From Streptomyces flavofungini (lineage in GTDB: Bacteria; Actinomycetota; Actinomycetes; Streptomycetales; Streptomycetaceae): a stretch of DNA of 64,000 bases. The notes beneath the pieces are model-generated. The model had not been told where the DNA came from. It was given only the letters and a program-made list of their open reading frames with translations, and did not search any database. Below, one piece after another: positions 52,543-61,141 of this stretch (within the stretch, counting starts at the first letter, position 1; every line of letters begins with the position of its first letter). The DNA lies in the NCBI RefSeq assembly GCF_030388665.1, contig NZ_CP128846.1:5158501-5222500 (forward strand), read 5' to 3'. The position numbers were made by a program, and so were the translations under genes.

Positions 52543-55500
52543 GTGAGCAAGACCGTGCGGCCGGCCGACGAGGGCACCGACCCGTTCGGCACCGCCCGCC
52601 TGCGCCGCTCAGTCCTGGAGGCCTGGGCGGCGAGCCCGGCCCGGTTCCGCGAGGACGCGAACGCCGAGGAGGACATGGCCCTCGGCGGCTACCGCGACCG
52701 CCTGGTCGTGGAACTCGCCCAGAACGCATCGGACGCCGCCGCCCGTGCGGGCGTACCGGGCCGCCTGGCCCTCACCCTCCAGGACGGAGTCCTCGCCGCG
52801 GCGAACACGGGCGCGCCCCTGGACGCGACGGGCGTGGAGTCGCTGTCCACCCTGCGGGCCTCCGCGAAGCGGGAGGACCGCGACCACCGCCTGGACCGGC
52901 AGGACGGGCCGCAGGCCGCCGGGGTCGACCGGGCGGACCAGGACCCCGCCGCCAGGCGGACGACCGGCCGCTTCGGCGTCGGCTTCGCCGCCGTTCTCGC
53001 CGTCTCCGACGCCCCCGCCGTCGTCGGCCGCACCGGCGGCGTCCGGTTCTCGCTGGCGGAGGCCCGGGAACTGGCGGCGGAGACGGCGAGGTTCAGCCCG
53101 GGGCTCGGGGACGAGATCCGGCGCCGCGAGGGCCACGTACCGCTGCTGCGGCTGCCGCTGCCCGCGGAGGGCACCGCCCCGGACGGGTACGACACCGTCG
53201 TCATCCTGCCGTTGCGGGACGCCGCCGCGGAGGACCTGGTCACCCGCCTCCTGGAGGGCGTCGACGACGCGCTGCTGCTCGCCCTGCCGGGACTTGAGGA
53301 AGTCACCGTCACGGTGCCGGGCAGCCCGGCCCGCACCCTGCGCCGCACGGCCGACGGCCCGTACACCGTCGTGGCGGACAGCAGGGACGGCACGACCCGC
53401 TGGCGTACCGTCAGCAGGCAGGGCGCGCTGGCCCCGGAGCTGCTCGCGGGGCGGCCCGTGGAGGAGCGGCAGCGCCCGTACTGGCATCTGACGTGGGCCG
53501 TGCCCGTCGGCCAGGACGGCGCCCCGGAACGGCCCCGGACGAGCGCGGTCGTGCACGCGCCCACCCCCAGCGACGAGCCCCTCGGCGTACCCGCCCTGCT
53601 CATCGCCTCGTTCCCGCTGGACACCAGCCGCCGCCACGCCGCACCGGGCCCGCTCACGGACTTCCTGGTGGAGAGCGCGGCGGACGCGTACGCCGAACTC
53701 CTCGCCGCCTGGCGGCCGGTGACCGAGGGCGTCATCGGGCTCGTGCCGGGGCCGCTCGGCACGAGCGAGCTGGACGGGGCGCTGCGGGGCGCCGTCCTCG
53801 ACCGGCTGCCGCGCACCGCGTTCCTGCCGCCCGCCGTGCCGCCCACGCGGGCGGACGGCGACCCGGGCGGACAGGACGAGTGGCTGGACGCCGAGGCCGC
53901 CGCCGTCCCTGAGACATTGCGGCCGCGCGACGCGGAGGTGGTGGAGGGCGCGGCCGCCGACACCGTGCGCGTCCTCGCCGAGGTGCTGCCCAGCCTGCTG
54001 CCCGCGGGCCTGGAGCGGCGCGGTGAGCTGCGCACGCTCGGCGTCGCCCGGGTCCCGCTGACCGAGGCCGTCGACCGGCTCGCCGGTCTGGAGCGGGAGC
54101 CGTCCTGGTGGCGGCGGCTCTACGACACCCTCGCCGGGGTCGACCCGGACCGGCTCTCGGGCCTGCCCGTGCCGCTCGCCGACGGCCGCACCACCATCGG
54201 CCCCCGCCAGGTCCTGCTGCCCGCCCCCGGCACCACCACGGCCGACGAGAGCGGCTCCGCGGCCCTCGCCCGGCTCGGCCTGAAGGTCGCGCACGCCGAC
54301 GCCGCCCACCCGCTCCTGGAGAAGCTGGGCGCCCTTCCCGCCACGCCCCGCGCGGTCCTGACGACCCCGCAGGTGCGGGCGGCCGTCGCGGCGTCCCTGG
54401 ACGACGACAGCTGGTACGGCGACGGTGAGGGGCCCGGCGAGGGCGGGTCCCTGGACGCCGAGGAGCTGGCCGAGCTGGTCCTCACCCTCGTACGGGACGC
54501 GGAGCTCGCACCCGGGGACGAGCCCTGGCTCGGGGCGCTCGCCCTGCCCGACGAGGACGGCGAACCGGCGCCCGCCGGGGAGCTGGTGCTGCCCGGCAGC
54601 GCGTTCGAGGCGGTCATGCGGGCGGGCGAACTCGCCGGAGTGGACGCCGAGCTGGCGGAGCGGTGGGGCGAGCAGCCGCTCGCCGCGTGCGGGGTGCTCG
54701 CCTCGTTCGCGCTCGTACGGGCCACCGACGTCGTCCTGGACCCCGACGAACTGGAGCCCCGCGACGGCGACTTCGCCGAGCCCGACGACGCGGGTCTGCT
54801 CGACGCCGTCGACGTGTGGTGCGAGGACATCCTGGACCGGCTGCCGGACACGCCGGTGCCGCCGGTCGCGACGGAGGTCGTCGCCGTCCGCGACCTCGAC
54901 CTCGTCGACGACGACGCCTGGCCGCGGGCCCTCGCCCTGCTGTCCCGGCCGCCGCTGCGCGACGCGCTGACCCAGCCGGTGCGGGTGCTGCTTCCGGACG
55001 GCACGACGGAGAGCGTGCGGTCGTACACGGCGTGGTGGCTGCGCGGCCACCCGGTGCTCGGCGGGCGGCGCCCCGCGGGCCTTCGGGCCGCGGGCGGTGA
55101 CCCGCTGCTCGACGGGCTCTACGACGACGCCGACGCCTCCGGGTTCGACGACGAGCAGGTCCTCAGGGCGCTCGGCGTGCGGACGTCGGTCGGCTCGCTG
55201 CTCGCGGAGCCGGGCGGTGCGGCCGAGCTGCTGGACCGGCTCGCGGACCCGGAGCGGACCGTTTCCGCGGCGCAGCTGCACGCGCTGTACGGGGCGCTCG
55301 CGGACCTCGACCCGGAGCAGGTGACGCTGCCGGACGAGGTGCGGGCGGTCCTCGGCGGCGGCCCGGACGGGGAGGCGGGGGAGGTCGTGGTCGTCGACGC
55401 GGCGGACGCGGTCGTCGCCGACGCCCCGGACCTGCTGCCGTTCGCCTCCGGCGTGCCGCTGCTCCCCGTCGCCCCGTCCCGCGCGGCCGACCTGGCCGAG

Positions 55501-55830
55501 CTGTTCCAGGTGCGGCGCCTGAGCGAGCGGGTGGCGGCGGAGGTCGACCCCGCGGGCGGGGTGGAGCACGAGGTGCCGGAGTCCGTGCGGGTGCTGCTCG
55601 GTGCCGGGACCCCGGCGACGTACCGGGAGTACGAGGAGCTGGTGGTCGACGGCGTCGACCTGGAGTGGCGCCGCACCCCCGACGGGGTCGTGCACGCGGC
55701 GACCGTGGAGGGCGTGGCCGCGGGGCTCGCGTGGGCGGCCCGGCAGTGGCCGAGGCGGTTCGAGGTGGCGGCGCTGCTCGAGGATCCTTCGCGCACGGAG
55801 GAGCTGGCCCGGGACCGGTGGTTCGACTAG
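52543..55830 (+). CDS. Large GHKL (sacsin/Hsp90-like) ATPase
   Basis: 1095 residues from GTG 52543 (AGAGGGAGAG upstream). The first 250 form a GHKL ATP-binding domain: N-box in RLVVELAQNASDAAARAG, G1-like DGVLAAANTGAPLDATGV, and G2 TTGRFGVGFAAVLAVSD. The remaining 800 residues have no motif I recognise: repeated helix/beta units, many acidic and Leu-rich stretches, no membrane segment. Such proteins are often annotated as Hsp90-like or sacsin-N-terminal. Function in bacteria is not established. A defence or chaperone role would be speculation. Confidence 0.82.
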   Translation: MSKTVRPADEGTDPFGTARLRRSVLEAWAASPARFREDANAEEDMALGGYRDRLVVELAQNASDAAARAGVPGRLALTLQDGVLAAANTGAPLDATGVESLSTLRASAKREDRDHRLDRQDGPQAAGVDRADQDPAARRTTGRFGVGFAAVLAVSDAPAVVGRTGGVRFSLAEARELAAETARFSPGLGDEIRRREGHVPLLRLPLPAEGTAPDGYDTVVILPLRDAAAEDLVTRLLEGVDDALLLALPGLEEVTVTVPGSPARTLRRTADGPYTVVADSRDGTTRWRTVSRQGALAPELLAGRPVEERQRPYWHLTWAVPVGQDGAPERPRTSAVVHAPTPSDEPLGVPALLIASFPLDTSRRHAAPGPLTDFLVESAADAYAELLAAWRPVTEGVIGLVPGPLGTSELDGALRGAVLDRLPRTAFLPPAVPPTRADGDPGGQDEWLDAEAAAVPETLRPRDAEVVEGAAADTVRVLAEVLPSLLPAGLERRGELRTLGVARVPLTEAVDRLAGLEREPSWWRRLYDTLAGVDPDRLSGLPVPLADGRTTIGPRQVLLPAPGTTTADESGSAALARLGLKVAHADAAHPLLEKLGALPATPRAVLTTPQVRAAVAASLDDDSWYGDGEGPGEGGSLDAEELAELVLTLVRDAELAPGDEPWLGALALPDEDGEPAPAGELVLPGSAFEAVMRAGELAGVDAELAERWGEQPLAACGVLASFALVRATDVVLDPDELEPRDGDFAEPDDAGLLDAVDVWCEDILDRLPDTPVPPVATEVVAVRDLDLVDDDAWPRALALLSRPPLRDALTQPVRVLLPDGTTESVRSYTAWWLRGHPVLGGRRPAGLRAAGGDPLLDGLYDDADASGFDDEQVLRALGVRTSVGSLLAEPGGAAELLDRLADPERTVSAAQLHALYGALADLDPEQVTLPDEVRAVLGGGPDGEAGEVVVVDAADAVVADAPDLLPFASGVPLLPVAPSRAADLAELFQVRRLSERVAAEVDPAGGVEHEVPESVRVLLGAGTPATYREYEELVVDGVDLEWRRTPDGVVHAATVEGVAAGLAWAARQWPRRFEVAALLEDPSRTEELARDRWFD

Positions 55831-56236
55831 CCGGGGCTTGGCCGGGCGGGGTTCGGCTTGGCCGGGCTGGGCCGGGTGGGGCTTGGCCGGGCGGCGCTTG
55901 ACTCGGTGGGGCTTGGCGGGCGGGGCTCGGGTTGGCGGGGCTTGGTGCGGCTTGGTGGGGCAGGCTCTGGCCGGGCGAGTCGGCCGGTGCGGCCAGGTCG
56001 GGCCCGTCCGGCGGTTCGGTCACACCACCGCGCCGAGCGATGTCCCGGCCGCCGCCCACGGGCCGCCCGTCCGATATGCGGCGTGCACACCGGTCTCCGA
56101 CAGGAGCTTCACACTCCGTACAACCTCTGGTCAGGGTTGTGGGTCTGATCTGCCGAGTCAACAGACTCCTAGATCATCGGGACTTCGCGAGCAGGCTTCA
56201 ACACCGCGCGGTCCCCTTCTCCACCTGGGGAAACAC
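55831..56236. other. 406-bp intergenic region with G-rich low complexity and a leader
   Basis: From 55831 to about 55990 GGCTTGGCCGGGC-type words repeat irregularly. From about 56100 a different segment, CGTACAACCTCTGGTCAGGG with ACAACC/GGTTGT arms, leads into the secreted-protein leader. No gene supported. Confidence 0.65.
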
Positions 56237-57097
56237 ATGCGAATCCGTGCCACCGTCGCCGCTGTGTCCGGCACCCTGGCTCTGTCCGCTCTCGCTGTTC
56301 CGGCTGCCCACGCGGGCGACGAGCCGGTTGCCCCCAAGGCGTCCGCCGCCGTCGCCGGGGCCGGGGACGCCGTCGGCGCCCAGGGCGCGCGGCGCGCCGC
56401 GGCCGACGTGACCGTCAAGGACGTCACCGTCAACGGCGGCAAGGACGTCGTGATCGGCACCACCGCGAAGAAGAAGTTCTCGCTCGCCATCACGGCCAGT
56501 GACCCGGTCGGCATCAAGGTCTCCAGCGGCTTCCTGTGGCTCGGCGACGACGTCGACGCCCCGACCGGGATCATCACCCCGGCGACCGAGGCCGAGTACA
56601 ACCCCACCTGCGACACCCTTGACGACACCACCAGCACCTGCACGGTGAACGTCACCGCCGACCCGGCGCGCCTCAGCAACGCCGGCGCGGGCGTCCGCTG
56701 GAACGTCTACGCGGCCGTGCGCAACAACGACGACGAGCTGGTCGAGCTGACGGGCCTGAAGTCGGACATCCGCCTCAAGCGCGCGTCCCGCCTGACGGTC
56801 AACGCGTCCCCGGAGCCGGTGAAGAAGGGCAAGACGATCACCGTGGCCGGTGCGCTGACGCGCGCCAACTGGGACACGAAGAAGTACGCGGGCTACACGA
56901 AGCAGCCGGTGAAGCTGCAGTTCAAGAAGAAGGGCGCGAGCGCCTACACCACCGTGAAGACGGTGAAGTCGGACCGCAAGGGCAACCTGAAGACCACGGT
57001 GAAGGCGTCGGTGGACGGCACGTTCCGTTACGTCTTCGCGGGTACGTCGACGACCCCGGCCGTGACCTCCGCGGGCGACGCCGTCGACGTCCGCTGA
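56237..57097 (+). CDS. Secreted protein, tandem paralog 1
   Basis: 286 residues from ATG 56237. Signal peptide MRIRATVAAVSGTLALSALA with cleavage near AHA-GDE. A first domain (GGKDVVIGTTAKKKFSLAITASDPVGIKVS) with paired Cys (CDTLDDTTSTC) is followed by a second, conserved one of about 100 residues, LKRASRLTVNASPEPVKKG ... FRYVFAGTSTTPAVTS. Both are beta-rich, as in immunoglobulin-like or calcium-binding-repeat proteins. No enzyme motif. The 3' part is almost identical at DNA level to the next gene. Confidence 0.82.
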   Translation: MRIRATVAAVSGTLALSALAVPAAHAGDEPVAPKASAAVAGAGDAVGAQGARRAAADVTVKDVTVNGGKDVVIGTTAKKKFSLAITASDPVGIKVSSGFLWLGDDVDAPTGIITPATEAEYNPTCDTLDDTTSTCTVNVTADPARLSNAGAGVRWNVYAAVRNNDDELVELTGLKSDIRLKRASRLTVNASPEPVKKGKTITVAGALTRANWDTKKYAGYTKQPVKLQFKKKGASAYTTVKTVKSDRKGNLKTTVKASVDGTFRYVFAGTSTTPAVTSAGDAVDVR

Positions 57098-57163
57098 CCT
57101 TCCGCCTCCGGCGACGCACCGCACCTCTCCTCACCTCTCCGTTCTCACTCCCAAGGAACCACC

Positions 57164-57994
57164 ATGCGCATCCGCGCCACTGTGGCCGCCGTCTCCGGCG
57201 CCCTCGCCCTGTCCGCCTTCGTCGCCCCGACCGCCCAGGCCGCCCCGGTCGCCGACCCCGGCTTCCCGACGAAGGACGTGCAGCAGGGCGACACCAAGAT
57301 CACGAAGGCCGTCGTCAACCGCGGCAAGGACCTCGTGGTCGGCACCACGGCGAAGAAGAAGTTCACCATCGCCGTCACCGCGACCGACCCGAAGGGCGTC
57401 GCCGGTGCCGGCGGCCTGCTGTGGCACGGCGAGAAGTTCCACGAGCGCTACCTCGACGGCATGCTCGCCCCGGTCGCCGACGAGAAGTGCGCGCACGCCG
57501 ACGCGACCACGGCGACCTGCACGGTCACCATCACGGTGAACCCGAAGGCGTCCCTGCAGAACAACGGCCTCGGCAACCACCTGGCGGGCGGCGGCTGGAA
57601 GCTCCTCGCCGCCGCCGGCGGCAAGGACGACGACTACGTGGTCAAGACCGCCCTCAAGCCCGGCATCCGCCTCAAGCGCGCCGCCAAGCTCACGGTCAAC
57701 GCGTCCCCGGAGCCGGTGAAGAAGGGCAGGACGATCACGGTCTCGGGCGTCCTGACCCGCGCGAACTGGGACACGAAGAAGTACGCGGGCTACACGAAGC
57801 AGTCGGTGAAGCTGCAGTTCAAGAAGAAGGGCGCGAGCGCCTACACCACCGTGAAGACGGTGAAGTCGGACCGCAAGGGCAACCTGAAGACCACGGTGAA
57901 GGCGTCGGTGGACGGCACCTTCCGTTACGTCTTTGCGGGGACGTCGACCACCCCGGCCGTCACGTCGACCGGGGACTCCGTCGACGTACGCTGA
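57164..57994 (+). CDS. Secreted protein, tandem paralog 2
   Basis: 276 residues from ATG 57164. Same signal-peptide type (MRIRATVAAVSGALALSAFV), same two-domain plan, and paired Cys (CAHADATTATC) in the first domain, which otherwise differs from paralog 1. The C-terminal domain differs from that of paralog 1 at a handful of codons only. Start is 66 bp after the first gene's stop, and a terminator follows immediately, so the two are one transcription unit. Confidence 0.82.
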   Translation: MRIRATVAAVSGALALSAFVAPTAQAAPVADPGFPTKDVQQGDTKITKAVVNRGKDLVVGTTAKKKFTIAVTATDPKGVAGAGGLLWHGEKFHERYLDGMLAPVADEKCAHADATTATCTVTITVNPKASLQNNGLGNHLAGGGWKLLAAAGGKDDDYVVKTALKPGIRLKRAAKLTVNASPEPVKKGRTITVSGVLTRANWDTKKYAGYTKQSVKLQFKKKGASAYTTVKTVKSDRKGNLKTTVKASVDGTFRYVFAGTSTTPAVTSTGDSVDVR

Positions 57995-57995
57995 G

Positions 57996-58040
57996 CCCCG
58001 CGCCCCAAAAGGGGCGCGGGGAACTGCGCGACAAGCCCCC
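57996..58040. terminator. Streptomyces repeat/terminator after the secreted pair
   Basis: Perfect 11-bp hairpin CCCCGCGCCCC-AAAA-GGGGCGCGGGG (57996-58021), followed by AACTGCGCGACAAGCCCCCA. This is the same dispersed element as at 4441-4500 but in the opposite orientation. It is placed 2 bases after the stop codon. Confidence 0.9.
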
Positions 58041-58082
58041 ACCGGCCCGCGGGGAAGAACCGACCGAGGCCCAGGGGCCCGA

Positions 58083-60485
58083 CTACGCCGCGAAGCGGCG
58101 GTCGACCCAGCGGAAGGCGAACTCGATCGCCACCGCCGCGACCGCCGCGATCGCGACCGCCGCCCACGGCATCGTCGTGCCGACCAGCTTCAGGGCGAAG
58201 AAGTCCTGGAGCCAGGGGATGACGAGGACGAGCAGGAAGCCGAGGCCCATGGCGGCGACCAGGGCGATGCGCCACCAGGTGTAGGGGCGGGCGATGATCG
58301 CCAGGACCCACAGGGAGACCAGGAAGAGCGCGAGGGTGGCCGCGCTGGTCTCGGCCTCGCGGGCGCCCTCGCCGGTGTAGTGGTGGCGGGCCAGGAGGTA
58401 CGTCGCGAAGGTGGCGACCGCCGCGATGATGCCGCCCGGCAGGGCGTAGCGCATGACCCTTCGCACGAAGTGCGGTTTCGCGCGTTCCTTGTTGGGGGCC
58501 AGGGCGAGGAAGAAGGCCGGGACGCCGATGGTGAGGGTGGAGAGCAGGGTCAGGTGGCGGGGCAGGAAGAGGTACTCCACCTGGGAGCAGACCACCAGCA
58601 GGGCGATCACGACCGAGTAGACGGTCTTGACGAGGAAGAGCGTCGCTACTCGGGTGATGTTGCCGATGACGCGGCGGCCCTCCGCGACCACCGAAGGCAG
58701 CGTCGCGAAGCTGTTGTTCAGGAGGACGATCTGGGCGACCGCGCGGGTCGCCTCCGAGCCCGAGCCCATCGAGACGCCGATGTCGGCGTCCTTGAGGGCG
58801 AGCACGTCGTTGACGCCGTCGCCGGTCATCGCGACCGTGTGGCCCTTGGACTGCAGCGCGCCGACCATGTCGCGCTTCTGCTGCGGGGTGACGCGCCCGA
58901 AGACGGAGTTGGCGTCCAGGGCCTCGGCCATCTCGCCCTGGTCGGTGGGGAGCTGCCGGGCGTCGACGGTGTTCTCGGCGCCGGGCAGGCCGAGCTTGCC
59001 CGCGACCGCGCTGACGGACACCGCGTTGTCGCCGGAGATGACCTTCGCCTGGACGTTCTGCTCCTCGAAGTACCGCAGGGTGTCGGCGGCGTCGGGGCGC
59101 AGGCGCTGTTCGAGGACGACGAGAGCGGTGGCGTGGGCGCCGGCCGCGATGTCGGGGGCGTCCAGGTCGCCCGCGGCACGGGCCAGGAGCAGTACGCGCA
59201 GGCCCTGGTGGTTCAGGTGCTCGACCTCGTCGAGGGTCGGGTCCCCGGTGGGCAGCAGCACGTCGGGGGCGCCGAGCAGCCAGGTGGAGTTCTCGCCGTC
59301 GCCCTCGCTGAAGCTGGCGCCGCTGTACTTGCGGGCGGAGGAGAACGGCAGTGACTCCGTGCAGCGCCACTCGTCGCTGTCGGGGTAGGCGTCGATGATG
59401 GCCTGGAGGGAGGCGTTGGGGCGCGGGTCGGACTCGCCGAGGGCGCCGAGGACCTTGCGTACGTAGGCCTCGTCGGAGCCGCCCAGGGGGCGCAGCTCGG
59501 TGACGTCCATGCCGCCCTCGGTGAGCGTGCCCGTCTTGTCGAGGCAGACGGTGTCGACGCGCGCGAGGCCCTCGATGGCGGGGAGTTCCTGCACCAGGCA
59601 CTGCTTGCGGCCGAGGCGGATCACGCCGATCGCGAAGGCCACGGAGGTGAGCAGGACCAGGCCCTCGGGGATCATGGGGACGATGCCGCCGACGGTGTAG
59701 GCGATCGACTCCTTGAAGTTGTCGTCCTTGACGACCAGCTGGGAGATGATCAGGCCGATCGAGGTCGGGACCATCAGCCACGTCACGTACTTGAGGATCG
59801 TGGAGATGCCCGAGCGCAGTTCGGAGTGGACGAGCGTGAAGCGGCTGGCCTCCTCCGCGAGCTGCGCCGCGTAGGCCTCGCGCCCCACCTTCGTGGCCGT
59901 GAAGGCGCCGCCGCCCGCGACCACGAACGAGCCCGACATCATCTTGTCGCCGGGCTTCTTCAGGACCGGGTCGGCCTCACCGGTGAGCAGGGACTCGTCG
60001 ACTTCGAGGCCGTCGGCCTCGACCGTCTCGCCGTCGACCACGATCTTGTCGCCGGGTCCGAGCTCCACCAGGTCGCCGAGGACGATCTCGGAGGTGGAGA
60101 TCTCCGCGGCCACGCCGTCCCGGCGGACCGTGGGCTTGGCCTCGCCGATGACCGCGAGGCCGTCGAGGGTCTTCTTGGCGCGCAGTTCCTGGATGATGCC
60201 GATGCCCGTGTTGGCGACGATCACGAAGCCGAAGAGGCTGTCCTGGATCGGCGCCACGAACAGCATGATCACCCAGAGCACGCCGATGATGGCGTTGAAC
60301 CGGGTGAAGACGTTGGCGCGGACGATCTCGGTGGTGGACCGGCTGCTGCGGACGGGTACGTCGTTGATCTCGCCGCGGGCGACCCGCTCGGCGACCTCGG
60401 CCGCCGTGAGGCCGGTGGCCCGTGCCGTCGGCGGCGCGACCGGATGGACCGGGTCCAGCTCGGCGCCCGCGTCGATATGCGTCAT
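58083..60485 (-). CDS. ctpE: CtpE-like P-type cation ATPase
   Basis: 800 residues without an N-terminal metal-binding domain. TGEAD in the actuator part, phosphorylation DKTGT, VPMIPEGLVLLTS in the fourth membrane segment, hinge GDGVNDVLALKDADIG. The PEGL segment, as in Ca2+/heavy cation P2-like pumps, and the overall chain match mycobacterial CtpE, reported as a calcium transporter. At least 8 hydrophobic segments. Convergent with the secreted pair, so the neighbouring putative calcium-binding-like proteins may be linked in cell-envelope function; inference. Confidence 0.88.
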   Translation of the reverse strand: MTHIDAGAELDPVHPVAPPTARATGLTAAEVAERVARGEINDVPVRSSRSTTEIVRANVFTRFNAIIGVLWVIMLFVAPIQDSLFGFVIVANTGIGIIQELRAKKTLDGLAVIGEAKPTVRRDGVAAEISTSEIVLGDLVELGPGDKIVVDGETVEADGLEVDESLLTGEADPVLKKPGDKMMSGSFVVAGGGAFTATKVGREAYAAQLAEEASRFTLVHSELRSGISTILKYVTWLMVPTSIGLIISQLVVKDDNFKESIAYTVGGIVPMIPEGLVLLTSVAFAIGVIRLGRKQCLVQELPAIEGLARVDTVCLDKTGTLTEGGMDVTELRPLGGSDEAYVRKVLGALGESDPRPNASLQAIIDAYPDSDEWRCTESLPFSSARKYSGASFSEGDGENSTWLLGAPDVLLPTGDPTLDEVEHLNHQGLRVLLLARAAGDLDAPDIAAGAHATALVVLEQRLRPDAADTLRYFEEQNVQAKVISGDNAVSVSAVAGKLGLPGAENTVDARQLPTDQGEMAEALDANSVFGRVTPQQKRDMVGALQSKGHTVAMTGDGVNDVLALKDADIGVSMGSGSEATRAVAQIVLLNNSFATLPSVVAEGRRVIGNITRVATLFLVKTVYSVVIALLVVCSQVEYLFLPRHLTLLSTLTIGVPAFFLALAPNKERAKPHFVRRVMRYALPGGIIAAVATFATYLLARHHYTGEGAREAETSAATLALFLVSLWVLAIIARPYTWWRIALVAAMGLGFLLVLVIPWLQDFFALKLVGTTMPWAAVAIAAVAAVAIEFAFRWVDRRFAA

Positions 60486-60594
60486 GCAGAAGACGGTACG
60501 GGGGGAGCGGGGTGTTCACCCCTTGAGTACCGGAAAGATCCGACCTCGGTAGGACGGGGTTTGCCCTCAGGTCGTATGCCGTACTGCCGACGTA

Positions 60595-60915
60595 CTACAC
60601 CGGCCCGGAAGCCTCCGGCCGCGCGGGCTCGGAACCCTCCGTGCCCGGGCCCGGCGTGCCGGGTGCGGCCTCCGCCCGCGCACGCTTGATCGCCGCGTCG
60701 CGCGAGCGGACGTACCAGATGCCGATCAGGCCGAGGCCGCCGCCGGCCAGGCACGTCCACACCCACCAGGTGATGTCCCGGTCGTCGAACCAGCCGTAGA
60801 ACGGCATCTGCGCGACGAAGAGGACGAACCAGATGATCGTGCCGCCGGTGATGGTGGCGACGATCGGGCCCTCCAGGGGCTCCGGCGCCTCGTGCTTGGG
60901 TGTCCACTTCGCCAT
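60595..60915 (-). CDS. DUF2530 membrane protein
   Basis: 106 residues from ATG 60915. Two hydrophobic segments (IVATITGGTIIWFVLFVAQM and WWVWTCLAGGGLGLIGIWYV) in the DUF2530 arrangement with conserved EAPEPLEG in front. A charged Ala/Pro tail follows. Function unknown. Upstream of ctpE on the same strand. Confidence 0.85.
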   Translation of the reverse strand: MAKWTPKHEAPEPLEGPIVATITGGTIIWFVLFVAQMPFYGWFDDRDITWWVWTCLAGGGLGLIGIWYVRSRDAAIKRARAEAAPGTPGPGTEGSEPARPEASGPV

Positions 60916-61058
60916 GGCCCCTAGCTTAGTCGGGGCCGTTCCCGGCCTCCGGTGGACGCTCGCACCCCTTGTGCCACAAGGCTCTACGCGCGGAGATGGC
61001 CATTTCTCGTTCATGTATTCATACTGAAACGGCTTCTTAATGGCCAGTTGCTTTCGTA

Positions 61059-61102
61059 CGAAGACACAATCTCGCGCAAGCGAAGACACCGTCTCGCGCA
61101 AG
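61059..61102 (+). repeat. Two 22-bp tandem repeats upstream of the NCS2 gene
   Basis: CGAAGACACAATCTCGCGCA-AG at 61059-61080 and CGAAGACACCGTCTCGCGCA-AG at 61081-61102 differ at two bases. They follow a 10-bp palindrome TTCGTACGAA (61053-61062). The repeats sit about 40-80 bp upstream of the start and could be protein-binding sites. Confidence 0.75.
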
Positions 61103-61141
61103 CCCGGCTCATCCCGTTCAACAGAGGTCACGAGGTCCCGC

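Noticed and set aside
52543..55830. Assignment as genuine Hsp90 (HtpG)
   Set aside because: Only the GHKL ATP site is shared; the middle and C-terminal Hsp90 domains are not visible and the length is wrong.
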